NCBI GenBank assembly: GCA_944382785.1
Contig: CALWNO010000012.1
Location: 1 to 54,835, forward strand
Direction of reading: 5' to 3'
DNA: 54,835 bases
Source: an uncultured Gemmiger sp.
GTDB lineage: Bacteria > Bacillota > Clostridia > Oscillospirales > Ruminococcaceae
Positions 1-8,442 of the stretch are shown piece by piece; position 1 is the first letter of the stretch; each line of letters starts with the position of its first letter. The position numbers and the translations under genes were made by a program. The notes under the pieces were generated by a model, which saw nothing but the letters and a program-made list of their open reading frames with translations, searched no databases and had not been told where the DNA came from.

Positions 1-47
1 CGGATGGACGCGAGGAACTGTTCGGCGCGGACGTTCAATTCCAGCAT
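1..47 (-). CDS. V/A-type ATP synthase subunit E, N-terminal fragment
   Basis: Only about 15 codons lie in the window; they begin M-L-E-L-N-V-R-A-E-Q-F. The start follows a GGGGGTG-type ribosome binding site and lies 74 bases after the stop of subunit F. The assignment to subunit E (peripheral stalk) rests on position: it is the next gene in a V/A-ATPase operon that has already supplied the stalk, C, I, K and F subunits, and E, A, B and D have not yet appeared. The residues alone do not prove it, and it could be another subunit such as A. Confidence 0.45.
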   Translation of the reverse strand, partial: MLELNVRAEQFLASI

Positions 48-120
48 ATGGTACACCCCCAAAAAACGAATTTGTGTTGTGTGAACGGGTCCCGGAACCG
101 CCGGGCCGGGCAAAGCCATC

Positions 121-426
121 TTACACCTTGATGCCGATGGCTTCGCGGATGTAACGGGTGATGCGGTCCTTGCCGGCGGAACCGCCGGTGGAGGGCACCG
201 TGACCAGCAACGGGCCGCCTGCATTGCCCAGCACCGGGGCAAGCGCCTCCGGATAGGCTTCGGAGATCTTCTCGGTGACGAGGATCATGCCGATGTCCTT
301 CTGTTGGGCAATGGACTTCAGCGCGGCGCGGACGTCGTCCTCACTGCGGGCGACGGTCCCCTCGATGCCGGCCAGGCGCAGGCCGTTCATGGCATCGGAG
401 TTATCGCTGATAAGATAAAAGCGCAT
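121..426 (-). CDS. V/A-type ATP synthase subunit F
   Basis: Small soluble subunit of the central rotor shaft of the V/A-type ATPase, linking the catalytic A3B3 head to the membrane ring. The 101-residue length is normal for the family. The N-terminus (FYLISDNSDAMNGLRLAGIEG) and the later G-M-I-L-V-T-E stretch are the conserved alternating beta/alpha core that places subunit F in a CheY-like fold. It starts 3 bases after the stop of subunit K, so the two are translationally linked in one minus-strand operon. There is no signal peptide or membrane segment, as expected for a peripheral subunit. Confidence 0.88.
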   Translation of the reverse strand: MRFYLISDNSDAMNGLRLAGIEGTVARSEDDVRAALKSIAQQKDIGMILVTEKISEAYPEALAPVLGNAGGPLLVTVPSTGGSAGKDRITRYIREAIGIKV

Positions 427-429
427 CGT

Positions 430-807
430 TTACACCAGCTTGCTCAGGATCATGATGGAGATGACCAGGCCGTACAGAGCGATGGATTCGCCCAGGGCGA
501 CGAAGATCAGGCTCTTACCGAAGGTCTTGGGGTTTTCGCTGTTGGCGGCGATGGCAGCGGGAGCGCCGGCGGCAACAGCAATGCCGCCGCCGATGCCGGC
601 CAGGCCGGTGGCCAGGGCAGCGGCAACCAGGCCGATGCTCAGGCTGGTGTTGTGCTCATTTTCGGGGCTGACTTCCTCGGAAGCGGAGGTCTGGGCGGTG
701 GTGCTGGCGGTGTCGGTGCCTTCCGCGCTGGCGGCGAAGCAGCCGAAGCAGACCAGGGTAAAGACGATAAACAGAGAAGCGATCAGTTTACGAGCGTTGG
801 TTTTCAT
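430..807 (-). CDS. V/A-type ATP synthase subunit K (rotor ring proteolipid)
   Basis: Ion-carrying ring subunit of the membrane motor. Residues 1-29 form an N-terminal signal-peptide-like helix ending in a small-residue stretch, and residues 30-52 are a polar linker. The mature part (about 54-125) is a single two-helix hairpin, not the duplicated four-helix form. Helix one has the glycine-rich GIGGGIAVAAG segment. Helix two carries the ion-binding glutamate in GESIALYG. The E-S-x-x-x-Y pattern resembles sodium-binding rotor subunits, but the usual glutamine of helix one is valine here, so sodium versus proton use is undecided. A good AGGAGGG ribosome binding site precedes the start. Confidence 0.92.
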   Translation of the reverse strand: MKTNARKLIASLFIVFTLVCFGCFAASAEGTDTASTTAQTSASEEVSPENEHNTSLSIGLVAAALATGLAGIGGGIAVAAGAPAAIAANSENPKTFGKSLIFVALGESIALYGLVISIMILSKLV

Positions 808-878
808 GATAATACCCTCCTGTGATTGAACGGTTTGGTTGTATCCAAAAGACGGGGCTCACCGGTTGGCGGGCACTG

Positions 879-2819
879 TCAGGACGCATCGGTGGGAACG
901 ACGGTGGAGGCGTCGTTCAGGTCCAGAGCGCGGAACTTGTGGCCGCCGCCCTGATAGAAGCGGCTGAACATCTCGTAGAATTCCAGACGGATGCCCTGGA
1001 TCGCGGACAGCAGCGCTTCCAGCGCGATGACCACGATGTTGCCCAGCACGACCACCACCGGGTTGGCGGGGGTGCCGGCCAGGGTAAAGACGACCATCAT
1101 CATGCTGGCGTGGACGATGACAAAGGCGCCCACACGCAGGAAGGAGATGGTGTTGGACAGGTAGCTGAGCACGCTTTCCAGCAGTTCAAAGAAGTTCTGC
1201 ATCAGGTAGCCGCTCCAGCCGTCGGCGGGTTTCCAGTCGGGGTCGCCGTTGACCAGAGGGGCCAGCACCCCTGCAAAGAGCAGGGCGGCCAGGCCCAGCA
1301 CCAGCAGGATGGCGGCCAGCCACACCGGCATGAAGACGGTGGCGCCCATGAAGGCGCTGATCAGATCCACACCGGACACGTAGGTGATGACACCCACCAC
1401 GCCGTTGGTGCCGAAGAGCACATCCCCGGTGTGGCCCTGCTTGGCCTGGGTGTAGATGTTCATGCCCATGGCGGCCAGCACCAGGACCACGCCGATGTAG
1501 ACGGCGCACAGCAGGATGCCGGTGATGGATTCCATGACCGACACCGGCTTGCCGGGCAGGCCGATGGCCAGGTACAGCGGGTTGAGGACTTCCTCAAACC
1601 CGAAGACCGAGCCGTAGACGAAACCGGCCAGGGTGCTGGCGATGCCGCAGGGGATCATCAGGTGAAACAGCGGATTCTTTTTGACCTTCCACATAAACAG
1701 GCTGAATGCGGTGAGCACCAGCCCCTGCCCTACGTCCCCGAACATGATGCCGAAAAGTACGGTGAAGGTCACGGCGACGAAAGCGGTCACATCGGTTTCG
1801 TCATAGTTGGGCAGTCCGTACATCTCGACAAAGAACTCAAAAGGGCGGAAAAACCAGGCATTGCGCAGCTTGGTGGGCGGTGTATGGCGTCCGTGTTTGT
1901 CCGGATCGTCCACGGTGATGCGGATGCTGGGGATGGACTTGGCCAGCTCGGTGATCTCGGCGATCTGGGAGGCGGGGACCCAGCCCACACAGAAGAAGTG
2001 GGCGCCCTTGACGGCGGCGTACTGGCGCAGGCTGAACACCGCGGCGTTGTAGCGGGCGCCGCTGTAGATGGCCAGGACCTTTTCCAGGTTGTCCTGCCAG
2101 AGCTTGCGCAGCCGGTCGTCCAGGCTGTCGATGCTCTGCTGCACCACTTCCAGGTTTTCCCGGAAGTGCTCTACGATCTCCTCCGGGCTGCCGGCGGCGC
2201 CGGGCACCCGCAGAGGTTCAAAGAACAGCATGGAGAAGATGCCGTCGGTCTCCTGGGCCTTGCTGCGGGGGGTAAAGTAGACGCCCCAGTAGCCGTCAGC
2301 CGTCTGGCTGCAGGGCACGAAGAGGATGTAGGGATCGTCGGCGTAGTTGCTCATCAGCTTGTTGTAGCCGGCCTTGGGCAAAAAGCCGAACCGGACCTTC
2401 ACATGCTTGCAGTTGCCGATGTCATCCACGTTGGCCTTCAGGCTCAGGAAATGGCTGTACTGATCGATGCCTTCGCGGCAGAGCTTCTGCTGTTCCAGCA
2501 GGCTGGACTTTTCGTCCCGCAGCGCGTCGATGCGCTGGGTCAGACCGTCCAGGAACTCCCGGGTATCGGGGTCCGCGGGGGTTTTCTGCGGAGCATCCTC
2601 CGGCAGGTCCTGGCCAACCTCCTTGGCCAGAGTCTGGACACGCTGCACCAGCGGCGTGTAGGGGTCCTCCTCATTCAGCGGGGCATAGCCCAGTGAGGCG
2701 GACATGTAGTCGGCGGCAGGCTCCAGTCCGAACCGTCCGTCCAGACAGCAGGCGCCCAAGAATTCGTCCAGGTGCGGCAGGGTGCCCTGCACATGGACAA
2801 GCTTCATGCGTTCGACCAA
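879..2819 (-). CDS. V/A-type ATP synthase subunit I
   Basis: Membrane stator subunit (homologous to eukaryotic subunit a) that provides the ion half-channels beside the K ring. The 646 residues match the family length. Residues 1 to about 320 are the cytoplasmic arm with coiled-coil stretches. From about 340 the sequence has repeated hydrophobic segments, including FGIMFGDVGQGLVL, the family hallmark, and SNTISFLRVGAFVIVHA near the C-terminus with the essential arginine. The reported start is TTG, about 10 bases after a GGGAGG site; an ATG four codons further in lacks its own site. It follows the subunit C stop directly, which suggests translational coupling. Confidence 0.93.
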   Translation of the reverse strand: MVERMKLVHVQGTLPHLDEFLGACCLDGRFGLEPAADYMSASLGYAPLNEEDPYTPLVQRVQTLAKEVGQDLPEDAPQKTPADPDTREFLDGLTQRIDALRDEKSSLLEQQKLCREGIDQYSHFLSLKANVDDIGNCKHVKVRFGFLPKAGYNKLMSNYADDPYILFVPCSQTADGYWGVYFTPRSKAQETDGIFSMLFFEPLRVPGAAGSPEEIVEHFRENLEVVQQSIDSLDDRLRKLWQDNLEKVLAIYSGARYNAAVFSLRQYAAVKGAHFFCVGWVPASQIAEITELAKSIPSIRITVDDPDKHGRHTPPTKLRNAWFFRPFEFFVEMYGLPNYDETDVTAFVAVTFTVLFGIMFGDVGQGLVLTAFSLFMWKVKKNPLFHLMIPCGIASTLAGFVYGSVFGFEEVLNPLYLAIGLPGKPVSVMESITGILLCAVYIGVVLVLAAMGMNIYTQAKQGHTGDVLFGTNGVVGVITYVSGVDLISAFMGATVFMPVWLAAILLVLGLAALLFAGVLAPLVNGDPDWKPADGWSGYLMQNFFELLESVLSYLSNTISFLRVGAFVIVHASMMMVVFTLAGTPANPVVVVLGNIVVIALEALLSAIQGIRLEFYEMFSRFYQGGGHKFRALDLNDASTVVPTDAS

Positions 2820-2820
2820 A

Positions 2821-3921
2821 TCAACTCACCCTCCCTTTCTCGTTGTCTGCCCCCTGGCAGCCGACCAACATGGACAGCAGCTCATCGGCAGGCATGTGGT
2901 AATGAACGCCCTCGATAATATGATCAAGGTTTTGCACCTCGCACCGGGCCAGATAGATATAACACAACATGACCAGGCTGGGGTCGGTGGAAAAGCGCAG
3001 CCATTTGGCGCACCAGTCGTACCGGTACATCTGCAGTCCCTCTTTCAGGATGCGGTAGGTGTACCGCCGCAACGCGCGGCCGTAGCGGTTTTTGTCCAGC
3101 GCGGCGCGGAAGGCCTCAATGTCCTTGGCGCCCAGCATGGCGTTCCATTCCGCCTCGGTGAGGTTGGTGCAGTCCCGCCGGGCAGCGGCGTCCACCGCCG
3201 CCACCGACGCATTCATCCGGATCAGGCGGGCTGCGTTGGAGATGGCGGCTGCATCACACTCCAGCGCAATGAAGTCCCGCACCCCCGGCTCGGCGCCGGG
3301 GGCGGAAGGGCTCTGACCCTCCGGGGCAAGGGAGACCAGCGCCTTGTGGCGCCAGGTCTCCAGGAACGGTTCCGCATGGACCAGCAGCTTGGAACCCGCC
3401 GGCAGGTCGGCCAGGGGTGCCAGCATCTTCTGGTAAGGGGTGCCGGCCAGGGCGGCCAGCAGGCTCTTGGCGTCGGTCACCTTGGCCAGGGCGTACAGGT
3501 CCACCGTACAGCGCTGCTGCAGAAAGTCCGGCAGCTTGTACAGGTAGTCGCCCGGGCGCCCGGCGTCCAGACAGCGCAGGCAGGACAGAATTTCGTCCAC
3601 CTCACAGCTGGTGGTGAAGTAGCCGTACACCAGATGACCGGAGGAAAGCTCATACCGGCACAGACTGTCGTACCGGTCGAAGATGGCCTGGCGCAGCAGA
3701 GCTTCCAGCTGGGCGCGGCGGGCCGTGGGCGGGTTGACGCTCTTGAGCGCTTCCTCATACATGGGCAGAGCCTTGAGTTCCACGGCCAGGGCCGACATGG
3801 TGCGGCAGGCGGCCAGGCGCTTGTAATCCGCCGTGGTCAGCCTGCGTCCGTACATGGCCCGGGCCTTGGCCAGGGCGGCGTTGCTGGCCCTGGTCTTCAT
3901 GGGCAGCGGCAGCGGCAGCAT
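2821..3921 (-). CDS. V/A-type ATP synthase subunit C
   Basis: Socket subunit (AC39/subunit d family) that couples the central shaft to the K ring. It is all-helical and 366 residues long, slightly above the usual 320-350. Typical features are the YGRRLTTADYKRL region near the N-terminus and the repeated helical blocks ending in LVGCQGADNEKGRVS, with no membrane segment. The start overlaps the stop of the preceding coiled-coil gene (TGATG) and its own stop touches subunit I. In Thermus- and Enterococcus-type operons C follows E; here it precedes I, a rearranged order. Confidence 0.85.
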   Translation of the reverse strand: MLPLPLPMKTRASNAALAKARAMYGRRLTTADYKRLAACRTMSALAVELKALPMYEEALKSVNPPTARRAQLEALLRQAIFDRYDSLCRYELSSGHLVYGYFTTSCEVDEILSCLRCLDAGRPGDYLYKLPDFLQQRCTVDLYALAKVTDAKSLLAALAGTPYQKMLAPLADLPAGSKLLVHAEPFLETWRHKALVSLAPEGQSPSAPGAEPGVRDFIALECDAAAISNAARLIRMNASVAAVDAAARRDCTNLTEAEWNAMLGAKDIEAFRAALDKNRYGRALRRYTYRILKEGLQMYRYDWCAKWLRFSTDPSLVMLCYIYLARCEVQNLDHIIEGVHYHMPADELLSMLVGCQGADNEKGRVS

Positions 3922-4262
3922 CAGGCCTCACCCCCGGCACCCGTGCCGGCCAGCGCCCGGCGGCACAGTTCGTCCACCCATTGATCCCCACAGGCATCGG
4001 CCCGCTGCTGCAGATTCTGTTCCGCAGCAGCGCGGTTCTTGGCCAGTTCTTCCAGGGCGGCGGTGTTGGCATCGGACGCCTGTTTGGCAGCGGCCTCGGC
4101 GCGGGCCTTGCTGTCGGCAGCAGCCTGGGCCGCGATCTTGCGGCGCTGCTCCTCCAGCCCGGCCAGCCGGGCGGTGCGCTCGGCCTGCGCTTCATCGGCC
4201 GCCTTGCGCTGGGCGGCGTCCATGTCCAGGATCGCCTGCATCAATTCGTTCAAATCTTTCAT
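3921..4262 (-). CDS. Coiled-coil peripheral stalk subunit (G/H type) of the V/A-ATPase
   Basis: First gene of the ATPase operon. It encodes 113 residues, almost entirely Ala, Glu, Lys, Arg and Gln in heptad-like order from residue 10 to about 90, which predicts one long coiled coil. Such proteins pair with subunit E to form the peripheral stalk. Low-complexity composition prevents a motif-based assignment, so the call rests on size, coiled coil and position before subunits C and I. The ATG follows a GAGGTGAT site and the stop overlaps the next start. Confidence 0.7.
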   Translation of the reverse strand: MKDLNELMQAILDMDAAQRKAADEAQAERTARLAGLEEQRRKIAAQAAADSKARAEAAAKQASDANTAALEELAKNRAAAEQNLQQRADACGDQWVDELCRRALAGTGAGGEA

Positions 4263-4655
4263 CGTATCACCTCGAAAAGACGCCTGTGCGGTCTGTCGGC
4301 CCCGGCGCCGGCCGCAGCCGGATTTTTGCCGGGGAAACGTCGCGGCAAACTGCGTAAAGGAGGCTTCTTTGTCTCCGGTACGCGGTCTGCCGCTCGTTTT
4401 GTTATCACAAAATTGTCAAAAAAGCGGAAATGGGGCGGGCCTGCACCTGACGGTACAAGGCCGACGCCCCCATTGCCGCACGGTGAACATTTCAGCGCAC
4501 TGCGGACGCCTCGGTTCTTTCCGGGCTCAATTATAGCACTCTGCCCAAAGATTGCAACCCCTTTTTGTGCAAGGCGTGAAACTGAACAAAAAAATGTGGT
4601 TTTTTGGTATTCCTCTTACGAAAAATTAAACAACTATTCAAATCTCTTCAATAAA
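4263..4655 (-). other. ATPase operon upstream region with long 5' leader
   Basis: No gene is visible in this gap. It holds the minus-strand promoter at 4530-4557 and, downstream of it, a leader of about 260 bases before the first ATPase gene. The leader contains an inverted repeat TTTTGT-gata-ACAAAA (4397-4412) next to a TTGACA-like box, which could be an operator or a second weak promoter. It also contains several GC-rich stems. No known riboswitch was recognised. Confidence 0.5.
4530..4557 (-). promoter_or_regulatory. Sigma-A promoter of the V/A-ATPase operon
   Basis: On the minus strand TTGCAA is followed after 16 bases by a perfect TATAAT. It is the only good promoter between the pullulanase terminator and the first ATPase gene, and it predicts a transcript start near 4523. 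Confidence 0.75.
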
Positions 4656-4683
4656 GAAAGCCCGGCCAGCAAGCCGGGCTTTC
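4656..4683 (-). terminator. Intrinsic terminator after the pullulanase gene
   Basis: Perfect 11-bp stem GAAAGCCCGGC / GCCGGGCTTTC with a 6-base loop, starting a few bases after the pullulanase stop codon. The T-rich tract on the minus strand is short. Confidence 0.75.
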
Positions 4684-4690
4684 GTCAAAT

Positions 4691-6622
4691 TCACGGTTTT
4701 ACCGCCGCCAGAATCACCACGCTGGTGGCGGGCAGCCCGATGGAGCCGGTCAGCACCGGCCCGAAAGGCACCGCCTGGGCCCGGCGGCCGTCGCACAGGG
4801 TGCGCCATTCCCCGCCAGGCAGGTTGATCTGCTGCACAGTGCGCTCGGGATTGTAGTAGACCACCAGCCGGTTGGGGGCGTCGTCCGACAGTTCGGGCAC
4901 AAAGCCGATGAGCCACCCGGGCAGGGCCAGCAGCAAGGGGGCGGGCTGGGCGGCGTCGGTCAGGCCGGTGAGTTCCGGCCAGGTGCGCCGGATGTCCAGC
5001 AGCCCCGCGTAAAACTCCACCAGTTCCCCCATGCGGGCAGCCCGGGTCCAGTCCAGCACATTTTCCCGCAGGGGGCCCTTGTAGGTGTTGGGGTCCCCGT
5101 GCTTGGTGCGGGCGAATTCCTCCCCCGCCTGCCAGAAGGGCAATCCCTGGCAGGTCAGGCAGATGGCGGCGCACATCCGGTTCTGGGTGAGCAGGTCGCC
5201 GTCGAAGATATCGTAGGTATGGCGACCCGCCACCGCCTTGAGCTTATCCCACAGGGTGAGGTTGTCGTGGGCGGACACATACTGCACGATCTGTCCCGAC
5301 GCTTGGGGATGCAGCCCCTCGGCCCCGTCCCGGTAGGCGCCCACCGCATGGAGCAGGGTATAGCCTGCCCCGGGGGCGCCGTTCACATACCCGGGGGAGC
5401 GGGCGTCAAAGACGCCCCCCTTCACCGTGTCCCGGGTGTTGTCGCAAAAGACGCCGATGCGGCTGTCCAGCCGGGGCAGGGCGTTCTTGTCCGCCGGGAC
5501 AGCCCCCTTCTCCATACAGGTGGACCCGCCCTGCCAGGGTTCGCCGTACATCAGGATCTTTTTGCCCCCGGGCAGCGCGTCCAGGGCGGCACGGACGGCG
5601 TTCATGGTGTCCACATCATGCAGGGCCATGAGGTCGAAGCGGAATCCGTCCATGTGGTAGGCGGTAGCCCAGTAGACCACCGAGTCCACGATGTACTTGC
5701 GCACCATGGGGTGCTCGCTGGCCAGGTCGCAGCCGCAGCCGGAACCGTTGGTCAGCCGCCCGTCCGGGGTGCGGCGCAGCCAGTACCCGGGGACGATGCG
5801 CTCCATCCAGTTGTCGGCGTAGTAGGTGTGGTTGTACACCACATCCATGATGACTCCCAGCCCGGCCCTGTGCAGAGCGGCCACCATGGCCCGGCATTCC
5901 CGCACCCGGACCTCCCCGTGGAAGGGGTCAGTGGCATAGGAGCCTTCGGGGATGTTGTAGTTCAGGGGATCGTATCCCCAGTTATAGCCCCCGGCGCTCT
6001 CGTCCACCGTGGCAAAGTCGAAGATGGGCTGCAGCTGCACATGGCTGACCCCCAACCGCCGCAGATAGTTCAGGCAGGTGGGGTGTTCCCCCTCACAGTC
6101 CAGGGTGGAGTCCTCCTGGGTGAAGGCCAGGAACTTGCCCCGCCATTCGGGGCGGATACCGCTGTGCTCGTCGGCGGAAAAGTCCGCCACATGCACCTCC
6201 CACACACTGCGGGCGGCGGGATCGTCGGCCCGGGCGGGGCGGCGGTCAGCGGGCCAGTTGGCCGGCTGGGCAGCCGTAAGGTCCAACACCATCCCCCGCT
6301 GTCCGTTGCAGCCGCAGGCCCGGGCATAGGGGTCCACCGCCGTGGCGGTGTGGCCGTCGGCAAAGGTCAGCTCATACACATAATACTGCCCGGCCAGGTC
6401 GCCGCCCACGGTGGCCCGCCAGGTTCCCTGTTCCGCCGGGCGCAGGGGCACCGGGTCCAGTTCCCGGGCGCCGGGCTCGGCGTCGGTGCCGGTGGTGTAC
6501 CGCCGCAGGGTGACCGAAGCCGCGGTGGGCGCCCACAGGGTGAAGGTCGTGGACCGCCTTGTGTACACCGCGCCCAGGTCGTTGCCGGTGTAGACCGGCA
6601 GGTCCTTCAGGTTCTGGTTCAT
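4691..6622 (-). CDS. pulA: Type I pullulanase (GH13), cytoplasmic
   Basis: Debranching enzyme that hydrolyses alpha-1,6 branches of pullulan, limit dextrins or glycogen. It has 643 residues and no signal peptide, so it probably acts on imported maltodextrins or stored glycogen. Residues 10-115 resemble a CBM48-like beta-sandwich. The type I signature YNWGYDP lies at 213-219. The GH13 motifs are intact: DVVYNH (260-265), GFRFDLM with nucleophile D330, YGEPW with acid/base E361, and SAHDN with D453. The chosen ATG has a GGAGGA site; an upstream in-frame ATG adds eight residues but overlaps that site. It appears monocistronic. Confidence 0.94.
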   Translation of the reverse strand: MNQNLKDLPVYTGNDLGAVYTRRSTTFTLWAPTAASVTLRRYTTGTDAEPGARELDPVPLRPAEQGTWRATVGGDLAGQYYVYELTFADGHTATAVDPYARACGCNGQRGMVLDLTAAQPANWPADRRPARADDPAARSVWEVHVADFSADEHSGIRPEWRGKFLAFTQEDSTLDCEGEHPTCLNYLRRLGVSHVQLQPIFDFATVDESAGGYNWGYDPLNYNIPEGSYATDPFHGEVRVRECRAMVAALHRAGLGVIMDVVYNHTYYADNWMERIVPGYWLRRTPDGRLTNGSGCGCDLASEHPMVRKYIVDSVVYWATAYHMDGFRFDLMALHDVDTMNAVRAALDALPGGKKILMYGEPWQGGSTCMEKGAVPADKNALPRLDSRIGVFCDNTRDTVKGGVFDARSPGYVNGAPGAGYTLLHAVGAYRDGAEGLHPQASGQIVQYVSAHDNLTLWDKLKAVAGRHTYDIFDGDLLTQNRMCAAICLTCQGLPFWQAGEEFARTKHGDPNTYKGPLRENVLDWTRAARMGELVEFYAGLLDIRRTWPELTGLTDAAQPAPLLLALPGWLIGFVPELSDDAPNRLVVYYNPERTVQQINLPGGEWRTLCDGRRAQAVPFGPVLTGSIGLPATSVVILAAVKP

Positions 6623-6648
6623 AGGTGGTTTTCCTCCTCCGCACACGA

Positions 6649-6669
6649 TTGACCGCCTGGGGCGGTCAA
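6649..6669 (-). repeat. Perfect inverted repeat upstream of pulA
   Basis: Nine-base arms TTGACCGCC / GGCGGTCAA separated by TGG, 27 bases upstream of the pullulanase ATG. It may be an operator or a short hairpin in the 5' leader. There is no U tract, so it is not a terminator. A TTGCAA box lies further upstream (about 6705-6710) but no convincing -10 goes with it. Confidence 0.5.
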
Positions 6670-6747
6670 CCTCATAGTATTAGAGTAACAGGAGTTTGTT
6701 CCGATTGCAAGGAAAACAAACAGGAACTTCTATCATATATCGCCGCC

Positions 6748-6781
6748 AAAAAACGGGCCGTTCCCGGAAAGGGAACGACCC
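6748..6781 (-). terminator. Intrinsic terminator after citrate synthase
   Basis: Minus-strand stem GGGTCGTTCCC / GGGAACGGCCC (one G-T pair) followed by GTTTTTT, just beyond the citrate synthase stop codon. Confidence 0.85.
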
Positions 6782-6799
6782 GCAATGGCAATGCAGAAA

Positions 6800-8158
6800 T
6801 CAGCCGCGCTGGTCCAGGGGCTTGTAGTCCCGGGTTTCCATGATGCTCTGGTAGGCGGGGCGGATGATCTTGTCCACGTTGACCAGCTCTTCCATGCGGT
6901 GGGCACTCCAGCCCACAATGCGGGCCACGGCAAAGATGGGGGTGTACAGCTCCACCGGAATGTCCAGCATGTTGTACACAAAGCCGCTGTAGAAGTCCAC
7001 GTTGGTGGAAACGCCCTTGTAGATATGCCGCTTTTCGGCAATGACCTGGGGGGCCAGGCGCTCGATGGCGTTGTAGAAGTTGAAGTCCTCCTTGCGGCCC
7101 TTGGCTTCGGCCAGCTGCTGCACGAAGCCCTTGAAGACCACCGCACGGGGGTCGGACAGAGAGTAGACCGCGTGGCCCATGCCGTAGATCAGGCCCTTGC
7201 GGTCGAAGGCTTCCTTGTCCACGATCTTGCCCAGGTAGGCCTTGAGCTCGTCCTCGTCGGTGATGTCGTGCACGTTCTTGCGGATGTCCTGGCACATCTC
7301 CATGACCTTGATGTTGGCGCCGCCGTGTTTGGGGCCTTTCAGGCTGGACAGGGCCGCCGCCATGACCGAGTAGGTATCCGACCCGGAGGAGGTGACCACA
7401 CGGGTGGTGAAGGTGGAGTTGTTGCCGCCGCCGTGCTCCATGTGCAAAAGCAGGGCAATATCCAGGACGTGGGCTTCCAGGGGGGTGTAGCTCTGGTCGG
7501 GGCGCAGCATCTGGAGCAGGTTTTCGGCAGCAGAGAGCTCCGGCCGGGGACGGTGGATATACATGCTGCCCATGTTCACGTAGTAGTTATAGGCATGGTA
7601 GCCGTACACCGCCAGCATGGGAAAGACGCTGATGAGCTTCAGGCACTGTTCCAGCTGGGTCTGCAGGCTGTTGTCCCCCACCGAGTCGTCATAGGAGGCC
7701 AGGGTGAGCACGCTGCGAGTCAGGCTGTTCATCAGGTCCTTGGTGGGAGCCTTCATGATCACGTCCCGGATGAAGTTGGTGGGCAGATCCCGGCATTTGA
7801 CCAGGGTCTCGTTGAAGGTCTTGAGCTGCTGTGCCGTGGGCAGGTCCCCCAGCAGCAACAGGTAGGCGGCTTCCTCAAAGCCGTACCGCTTGCCCCGCAG
7901 ACCCTTGATCAGGTCATACACATTGTACCCCCGGTACCACAGCTTGCCTTCACAGGGAGTCTTTTTGCCGTCGCGCTCCTCAAAGGCGTCGATGCGGGAA
8001 ATGTTGGTGATCCCGGCCAGCACGCCCTTGCCGTCCTTGTCGCGCAGACCGCGCTTGACGCCGAACTGATCAAACAGCGCCGGGTCGATTCTGTCGTTTT
8101 GCAGACACAGGTCGGTAAAGACCTGGGCCTCCTTTTCGATGGCTGCATATTCACCCAT
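6800..8158 (-). CDS. gltA: Citrate (Si)-synthase
   Basis: Condenses oxaloacetate and acetyl-CoA to citrate. In an anaerobe this probably feeds 2-oxoglutarate and glutamate synthesis. It has 452 residues, close to the longer type II-like forms of Clostridia. Conserved active-site elements are present: H242 in EHGGGNNS, H278 in GPKHGGAN, H329 in GMGHAVY and the acidic D388 in NVDFYSG. It stands alone between a consensus promoter and its own terminator, divergent from UDP-glucose dehydrogenase. No aconitase or isocitrate dehydrogenase gene lies in the window. Family membership is certain; strict citrate versus methylcitrate specificity cannot be read from the sequence. Confidence 0.95.
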   Translation of the reverse strand: MGEYAAIEKEAQVFTDLCLQNDRIDPALFDQFGVKRGLRDKDGKGVLAGITNISRIDAFEERDGKKTPCEGKLWYRGYNVYDLIKGLRGKRYGFEEAAYLLLLGDLPTAQQLKTFNETLVKCRDLPTNFIRDVIMKAPTKDLMNSLTRSVLTLASYDDSVGDNSLQTQLEQCLKLISVFPMLAVYGYHAYNYYVNMGSMYIHRPRPELSAAENLLQMLRPDQSYTPLEAHVLDIALLLHMEHGGGNNSTFTTRVVTSSGSDTYSVMAAALSSLKGPKHGGANIKVMEMCQDIRKNVHDITDEDELKAYLGKIVDKEAFDRKGLIYGMGHAVYSLSDPRAVVFKGFVQQLAEAKGRKEDFNFYNAIERLAPQVIAEKRHIYKGVSTNVDFYSGFVYNMLDIPVELYTPIFAVARIVGWSAHRMEELVNVDKIIRPAYQSIMETRDYKPLDQRG

Positions 8159-8221
8159 ATCAAAAGACCTCCCTTTTTTCTCTTTCTGTCCGCTCCGGAA
8201 ACGTCCCTTCTACCTTTTTAA

Positions 8222-8239
8222 TATATATTATAATATATA
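8222..8239. repeat. 18-bp perfect AT palindrome in the citrate synthase leader
   Basis: The half-sequence TATATATTA is followed directly by its reverse complement. It lies between the citrate synthase promoter and start codon, next to a CCCGGA/TCCGGG hairpin at about 8242-8258. It could be an operator or part of a leader structure; it also contains TATAAT on both strands. Confidence 0.55.
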
Positions 8240-8304
8240 CTCCCGGATATTGTCCGGGTCCGGGGCGGTTCACACCATGCATCCTGATAAGGATATACGA
8301 TTTT

Positions 8305-8333
8305 ATTATACGCTTTGTTGTACAGTGTGTCAA
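8305..8333 (-). promoter_or_regulatory. Consensus sigma-A promoter of citrate synthase
   Basis: Exact TTGACA, 17-base spacer and exact TATAAT on the minus strand, giving a leader of about 140 bases. This is the strongest promoter match in the window. Confidence 0.88.
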
Positions 8334-8397
8334 ATAGCCATGCCGTAAATTTTGTGTGAACAGCGAAAAAAACGCTCTACCGGGGCAGCGGCGGATG

Positions 8398-8406
8398 TGG
8401 TATAAT
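8398..8406 (+). promoter_or_regulatory. Extended -10 promoter of UDP-glucose dehydrogenase
   Basis: TGG-TATAAT (extended -10 form TGnTATAAT) 37 bases before the start codon. No good -35 box is present, as is common for extended -10 promoters. Confidence 0.65.
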
Positions 8407-8442
8407 GGGGTAGATTTTATGCTGTGAAAGAGGTGCCATGCT

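Noticed and set aside
822-2696. Long plus-strand open frame opposite ATPase subunit I
   Set aside because: It is the antisense shadow of a GC-rich gene: residue composition is His/Gln/Gly-rich without motifs and the minus strand encodes a clear subunit I.
4397-4412. Rex- or CRP-like operator in the ATPase leader
   Set aside because: The inverted repeat is too short and its spacing does not match the Rex consensus; kept only as part of the leader description.
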